Part shown: positions 6,573 to 10,186 of the stretch, in pieces
Layout: each line of letters opens with the position of its first letter
Numbering within the stretch: position 1 is the first letter of the stretch
Assembly: GCA_022353185.1 (NCBI GenBank)
Contig: JAKRWB010000725.1
Location: 1-10,186, forward strand
DNA from: ANME-2 cluster archaeon
GTDB taxonomy: Archaea > Halobacteriota > Methanosarcinia > Methanosarcinales > Methanocomedenaceae
Length of the DNA stretch: 10,186 bases
Reading direction: 5' to 3'
Program-made: the position numbers and the translations under genes
The notes under the pieces: generated by a model
Database searches by the model: none
What the model saw: only the letters and a program-made list of their open reading frames with translations
Told to the model about the DNA's origin: nothing

Positions 6573-7145
6573 GTTGAATTGCTGGATTTTGATACTGCTC
6601 TAATAGGCGCGCCCGATGATGATGATAAAGGCTATCGTTCAGGCTCTGCGTATGTGTTCACTCGCAGCGGCACCGCATGGACGCAGCAAGCAAAACTGAC
6701 TACAAGCGACAGCGTAGAGGGGAGCTTATTCGGAGTTTCGGTTTCGGTGGATGGCGATACTGCTATAATATCTTCGAGAAGTCCTTATCCATTCTATACG
6801 TATGTTTTCACTCGCACCGGCGGTACATGGTGGCTGCAACTAAAACTGTCTGCAAGCGACGCCGACTGGAGTGACTTTTTTGGATATTCGGTTTCGGTGG
6901 ATGGCGATACTGCTTTAATCGGCGCGTATAATGATAATAATCATGCTGGCTCTGTATATATCTACAGCCTTGTTGATGATATCGCACCAGTTATAATTAT
7001 CAATACTCCTGCAAACGGTTCAACCACAAATGATCCTGAATTGAACGCAACCTTTAACAGCGAGATCGTTGCGTATGCATGGTACAATGTGAATAATACT
7101 GGCAACAGCACACCGGTTCAAAATACAAATAATCTTTTGCTTTAA
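6573..7145 (+). pseudogene. FG-GAP beta-propeller surface-protein fragment
   Basis: The frame continues directly from the phosphoglycerate kinase stop. From about 6585 it encodes FG-GAP/integrin-like blades: DTALIGAPDDDDKG..SGSAYVF, then LFGVSVSVDGDTAIISS....TYVFTR, then FFGYSVSVDGDTALIGAYNDNN..GSVYIY, each about 50 residues. The acidic D.DDDKG and YNDNNHAG loops are typical Ca-binding loops. Then a linker (APVIIINTPANGSTTNDPELNAT) opens an Ig-like module, cut off at NTNNLLL by TAA 7143-7145. It has no signal peptide; the first possible start is TTG at 6579, just where the first repeat is broken (LDFDTALIGA instead of VDGDTALIGA). Such proteins are normally many hundred residues long, with a leader and an anchor, so this is an internal piece of an exported protein gene truncated at both ends. 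It runs convergent with gdhA, whose stop is 27 bases away. Confidence 0.7.
6737..6914 (+). repeat. 150-base direct repeat inside the FG-GAP fragment
   Basis: A 28-base stretch at 6737-6764 recurs exactly at 6887-6914, and the TATG.TTTCACTCGCA-type segment at 6651 recurs near 6801. Both give a period of 150 bases, i.e. 50 codons, one propeller blade. The near identity at the DNA level points to recent internal duplication or gene conversion between blades. Confidence 0.75.
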
Positions 7146-7171
7146 TGCCTCTGTAAAATGCAATGTATCAA

Positions 7172-8425
7172 CTAAGGGAAAAGTCCTAACTGCTGAATCG
7201 CATTGGCCACTCTGCTTACACCCACACCCAGGGCCGCATCCCGCATATTCACACCCATTTTGTCCTTCATATCCCATACATTCTTGTATGCTGTTACAAG
7301 CGTGTACTCAAGCTGCTGGTTGACCTCGGTCAAACTCCAGTGCTGACGGTTGATATTCTGGACCCATTCAAGGTAACTTACCATTACACCGCCGGAATTC
7401 GCCAGGATATCAGGCACCAGGAACACCCCATTCTTGCCCAGAATCTCATCAGCTTCAGTTGTAGTGGGACCATTAGCACCTTCAACAATAACTCTGGCTT
7501 TTATGTTTCCGGCATTCTTTTCATGTATCTGATGTCCGAGGGCTGCAGGGATTAAAAAGTCGCATTCAAGTTCCAGTGTATCTTCATTGGTCAACTCTTC
7601 ACTTCCCGGGTATCCCAGGACCGACCCGGTCTCGATCTTATGGGCCAATACCTTACTGGGGTCAAGTCCTTCAGGGTTAAATATGCCGCCACTCGAATCG
7701 CTTAGTCCAATTATCTTGCACCCCATACTGGATAATGTCATAGCAGCATGTACACCCACATTGCCAAATCCCTGTACCACTACCGTTGCATCCTTTAATG
7801 GCATGTCCAGGCTCTTGGCACATTCCCTGAGACAAATAGCAGTTCCCCTGCCCGTAGCTTCAGTTCGTCCTTCACTTCCACCAAGTCCAATGGGCTTTCC
7901 GGTCACCACTTCAGGCACTGAATATCCCTGCATGACACTGTAAGTATCCATGATCCATGCCATGGTCTGGGCATCGGTATACATATCGGGTGCAGGTACA
8001 TCGCGGTAAGGGCCGATGAACTGGGATATTGCAACAGTATAGCGCCTGGTAAGGTGTTCCTTTTCACTAATGGACATTTCCTTGGTGTCGCAGACAATAC
8101 CGCCCTTGGCGCCGCCGTATGGAATGTCAATAACAGCACATTTCCATGTCATGGCCATAGCCAGTGCCTTGACTTCATCCATTGATACTTCATAGTGATA
8201 CCTTATACCTCCTTTATACGGGCCTCTGGCATCATTATGCTGGACACGGTATCCTGTAAAGACTTTAATCTTCCCGTTATCCATTGTTAGAGGAAGGGAC
8301 ACAGTATGTATCACCTTAGGATGAATCAGGATTTCATGTATTCCTGGGTCCATTCCCAGTTGGGTTGTGCATATTTCTAACTGGCTGCAAATATTATCGT
8401 ACGGGTTTTTATTGTCTCCACTCAT
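7172..8425 (-). CDS. gdhA: Glutamate dehydrogenase (GLFV dehydrogenase family)
   Basis: A 417-residue hexameric-type glutamate dehydrogenase, catalysing reversible NAD(P)-linked oxidative deamination of glutamate to 2-oxoglutarate and ammonium in the cytoplasm. The N-terminal catalytic domain shows PYKGGIRYH (Lys71), MTWKCA (Lys95) and the family signature IPYGGAKGG (catalytic Lys107). It also has the active-site Asp of PAPDMYTD (Asp147). The Rossmann domain has VVVQGFGNVG (219-224) and an acidic Asp243 at the second strand (GLSDSSGG), which does not by itself settle NAD versus NADP. The C-terminal NSGGVMVSYLEWVQN motif and overall length are normal. ATG at 8425 is preferred over an in-frame TTG at 8449: GGAG (8434-8437) lies 8 bases upstream, and the TATA box predicts transcription starting after the TTG. 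It is probably transcribed alone. Confidence 0.93.
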   Translation of the reverse strand: MSGDNKNPYDNICSQLEICTTQLGMDPGIHEILIHPKVIHTVSLPLTMDNGKIKVFTGYRVQHNDARGPYKGGIRYHYEVSMDEVKALAMAMTWKCAVIDIPYGGAKGGIVCDTKEMSISEKEHLTRRYTVAISQFIGPYRDVPAPDMYTDAQTMAWIMDTYSVMQGYSVPEVVTGKPIGLGGSEGRTEATGRGTAICLRECAKSLDMPLKDATVVVQGFGNVGVHAAMTLSSMGCKIIGLSDSSGGIFNPEGLDPSKVLAHKIETGSVLGYPGSEELTNEDTLELECDFLIPAALGHQIHEKNAGNIKARVIVEGANGPTTTEADEILGKNGVFLVPDILANSGGVMVSYLEWVQNINRQHWSLTEVNQQLEYTLVTAYKNVWDMKDKMGVNMRDAALGVGVSRVANAIQQLGLFP

Positions 8426-8463
8426 AGGAATAGCTCCATTTATTGTCAATAAAATTAGAACTG

Positions 8464-8477
8464 ATTAATATAAATAC
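8464..8477 (-). promoter_or_regulatory. TATA box of gdhA
   Basis: The minus strand reads GTATTTATATTAAT, a good archaeal TATA element. Transcription would start about 25 bases on, near 8443-8447, giving a short leader of about 20 bases that contains the GGAG site. It lies in the 78-base gap after the DUF2115 stop, so gdhA can be expressed separately from the upstream cluster. Confidence 0.55.
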
Positions 8478-8503
8478 CCTTTTGATTAATTGGAAATTGA
8501 TAA

Positions 8504-9052
8504 TTACTCCATATCTGCCTGTTTGGCAATGCAGAATTTACATAAAGCTTCACTGTTATCTTCCTGCTTATCCCTGACAGGACAGTAATAATCCTCACCT
8601 TTTTTTTCAACAAAATAACCACCAGGAAATGGTGTACCCTCAGGGTGCGGCGGAGTAAGTGTAACAAAAATATTGTACAGCGCGCACATGTAGTACAGCA
8701 TGGTCATATCCAGGAAGTGCTCATCGGTCTGGTCGTTCAGTTTGCTCTGGAAGTTTTTAAGAAACTCTGTGTATAATTCGATATCCAGTTTTTGGTTATG
8801 GTAAGTGTTACCTGAAATAATCGCCTTATAATTCCCAAATAGTTGTTCTCCCATCTTTTTCTTGAACATTTCCTTATACCCGGGAGGAAGATATTTGCTT
8901 TCCTTCTCAAGTTGTGCCTGAATTTTCATCAGGTCAAAAACAGTGTAACTATCAAGTTCTTTTTTAAGTATAGATATGAGCGTCTGACTGTCGTGGACTG
9001 ATTCATGTAGTTCATGGAAGTTTTTCAGTTTCTTAAATAAACTTTCCGCCAT
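8504..9052 (-). CDS. DUF2115 (UPF0305) family protein
   Basis: A 182-residue soluble protein resembling the DUF2115/UPF0305 family, known mainly from methanogenic archaea and without an established function. The N-terminal two thirds look helical and charged (ESLFKKLKNFHELHESV..., LISILKKELDSYTVFDLMKIQAQL). The C-terminal part has the family-like block TPPHPEGTPFPGGYFVE and a cysteine-bearing end, YYCPVRDKQ then ALCKFCIAKQ (Cys157, Cys171, Cys174), which could bind a metal. No signal peptide or membrane segment is seen. ATG at 9052 is preferred to TTG at 9064 because GGTG (9059-9062) lies 6 bases upstream. The gene starts 22 bases after the rpiA stop, so they are co-transcribed. The family call is from recalled motifs, not a search. 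Confidence 0.75.
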   Translation of the reverse strand: MAESLFKKLKNFHELHESVHDSQTLISILKKELDSYTVFDLMKIQAQLEKESKYLPPGYKEMFKKKMGEQLFGNYKAIISGNTYHNQKLDIELYTEFLKNFQSKLNDQTDEHFLDMTMLYYMCALYNIFVTLTPPHPEGTPFPGGYFVEKKGEDYYCPVRDKQEDNSEALCKFCIAKQADME

Positions 9053-9074
9053 TATTGACACCAACCAGAAGGTT

Positions 9075-9773
9075 TCAACGATTACACTTCAATATCTCGA
9101 CAGTACCATCACGCATACCCACATAGACCTCATCTGCATTATCAAATATACCATGTTCTATTATACCGGTACAGGCTGACAGTTGCAGTGCCAGTTTCCC
9201 AGGCTCAGGTATTTCTCCAAAATCGGCATCTACACAAAGATTCCCGTTATCCGTAATAACAGGTCCGTCCTTTCGCACAGCCATGCGCAATTGAGGATTC
9301 CCCCCCAGTTCCATGACCTGCCGCTTAACAAGTTCCAGCGCCTCTGGTATAACTTCCAGTGGTATTGGATGAATCAGTATATCAACCATCTTCTTCTCAT
9401 CCACCAGCACTATGAACCGCCTGGCTGACCGGGCGACAATCTTCTCATTGGTATGGGCCGCACCGCCACCCTTTATGACAAACAGATTCGCATCCACCTG
9501 GTCAGCGCCGTCAAGAGCAATGTCCAGTACCGGGTCCTGGTCCAGGGATGTAAGTGGAATTCCCCATTCAATAGCCAGCATCCGGGATTGGTACGAAGTG
9601 GGAATACCTTTTATGTCCAATCCTTCATCGACCCTGCGCCCCAGTGCTTCTATGGCAAAAGCAGTGGTTGAACCGGTACCTAAGCCTACTACCATCCCGT
9701 TATCAACCAATGCAGCGGCAGAATCTCCGACTAATTTTTTCTCATTAGTATTTGTTTGTTCAGTTCGGTCCAT
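9075..9773 (-). CDS. rpiA: Ribose-5-phosphate isomerase A
   Basis: A 232-residue ribose-5-phosphate isomerase A, which interconverts ribose 5-phosphate and ribulose 5-phosphate in the cytoplasm and supplies ribose for nucleotide synthesis. Motifs in order: the phosphate-binding loop VVGLGTGSTTAF (30-36), IPTSYQS, the active-site LDGADQVD (88-92, with both aspartates), KGGGAAHTNEK (Lys101 and the catalytic Glu110) and LVDEKK. DGADQ replaces the bacterial DGADE; as I recall this is usual in archaeal homologues. The length is normal. ATG at 9773 is chosen over TTG at 9806: AGGA (9784-9787) lies 10 bases upstream, and the longer form would overlap minD deeply. Even so, rpiA begins 14 bases inside the end of minD, so translation is probably coupled. 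Confidence 0.93.
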   Translation of the reverse strand: MDRTEQTNTNEKKLVGDSAAALVDNGMVVGLGTGSTTAFAIEALGRRVDEGLDIKGIPTSYQSRMLAIEWGIPLTSLDQDPVLDIALDGADQVDANLFVIKGGGAAHTNEKIVARSARRFIVLVDEKKMVDILIHPIPLEVIPEALELVKRQVMELGGNPQLRMAVRKDGPVITDNGNLCVDADFGEIPEPGKLALQLSACTGIIEHGIFDNADEVYVGMRDGTVEILKCNR

Positions 9774-10186
9774 ATTTTTCAATTCCTTTGACCCTGGATT
9801 TTCCAATCAGCCTTTGGAACCATCCTACTTCCTTAATCGTCGGCTTATATTCCACCCTTGCAATATTTGCTGCAAGCTTAGTCATTGCAATGGATGCAGG
9901 AGATTCTGGAATGTATGTTACAAGTGGGACCATTCTCATGGCGCCCTCTTTTATTTTCAGGTCGTTAGGTATGACAGATAATATATCCAATTCCAGCGTA
10001 TTCTTAACTTCGGTCATTATTTCATCGAAATCCATTCTTTCAATGCGGTTCAATACTACACCACTGATTGGTGCCTTACCTGCTAATACTTCATGTAATG
10101 TGATTGACATATCCTGAAGGCCAAAAGCCAGTGCCAGGTTAGCCATTGCTAGATCTGCATCTATTATTGCAGTTTTTTTCCCCATC
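9760..10186 (-). CDS. minD: MinD-like ParA-family ATPase, 5' part outside window, internally deleted
   Basis: The visible 141 residues begin within the N-terminal Rossmann fold. GKKTAIIDADLAMANLALAFGL is the post-P-loop segment with the conserved DADL, and LHEVLAGKA is the next helix. The P-loop itself would lie past the right edge, so the apparent first Met at 10185 is internal. After LAGKAPIS (residue 41) the sequence jumps to GVVLNRIERMDFDEIMTEV, which in MinD normally follows the switch II DAPAG strand and two further strands. About 85-100 residues expected between them are absent, with the frame intact. The rest (LDILSVIPND, MVPLVTYIPESPASIAMTKLA) is normal, ending in a basic amphipathic tail (GWFQRLIGKSRVKG) that could bind membrane. 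Lacking switch II it should not hydrolyse ATP normally. First gene of the minD-rpiA-DUF2115 cluster. It is either a pseudogene-like deletion or an assembly error. Confidence 0.75.
   Translation of the reverse strand, partial: MGKKTAIIDADLAMANLALAFGLQDMSITLHEVLAGKAPISGVVLNRIERMDFDEIMTEVKNTLELDILSVIPNDLKIKEGAMRMVPLVTYIPESPASIAMTKLAANIARVEYKPTIKEVGWFQRLIGKSRVKGIEKYGPN

Noticed and set aside
7138..7171. Possible frameshifted continuation (FNASVKCNVST) of the FG-GAP fragment
   Set aside because: The alternate frame reads plausibly for about a dozen residues but then enters the gdhA antisense strand; too short to claim.
8455..8667. 70-codon minus-strand frame overlapping DUF2115
   Set aside because: It lies in another frame of the DUF2115 gene, covers the gdhA promoter, and has no motif.
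9412..9981. 189-codon open frame on the plus strand
   Set aside because: It is antisense to rpiA and minD, has no domain pattern or ribosome site, and crosses two well-supported genes.

Overview
The window looks like archaeal chromosome, most likely from a methanogen or anaerobic methane oxidiser of the Methanosarcinales/ANME-2 type. This is inferred from gene content only: a DUF2115 (UPF0305) protein known mainly from methanogens, COG1361 surface proteins beside an archaeal-type HAE3/MMPL transporter, an archaeal-type phosphoglycerate kinase fragment, MinD and RpiA. TATA-like promoter elements support it. The species cannot be named from the sequence.

Left end (1-453): a short GC-rich reading frame encodes a peptidoglycan-binding-like domain that an in-frame TAA interrupts within its core motif. 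Next (454-5101) is a three-gene minus-strand operon: a 12-helix HAE3/MMPL-family RND transporter, then two paralogous COG1361 proteins, each with a signal peptide and a C-terminal membrane anchor. A TetR-family regulator (5385-5993) is transcribed divergently. The shared intergenic region holds two clusters of a TGAC-centred palindrome, a strong candidate operator array. The transporter has no ATG, GTG or TTG at its natural N-terminus; a Shine-Dalgarno sequence instead points to an ATT codon.

Middle (5994-7171): a gene graveyard. After TetR come about 345 bases with small repeats and hairpins. Then comes the last ~75 codons of a phosphoglycerate kinase gene, joined in the same frame, after its TAG stop, to an internal piece of an FG-GAP beta-propeller surface protein. 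Both lack the rest of their genes.

Right end (7172-10186), all minus strand: glutamate dehydrogenase with its own promoter, and upstream of it a tight minD-rpiA-DUF2115 cluster. MinD runs off the right edge and appears to have lost about 85-100 internal codons, including its switch II region.

The coherent functional unit is the TetR-controlled RND/COG1361 export module. The rest is central metabolism (RpiA, GDH) plus decayed or rearranged pieces. Repeated signs of damage (nonsense codon, missing start codon, in-frame deletion, gene fragments) suggest either a locally decaying region or assembly/consensus errors in a draft genome; sequence alone cannot separate these.
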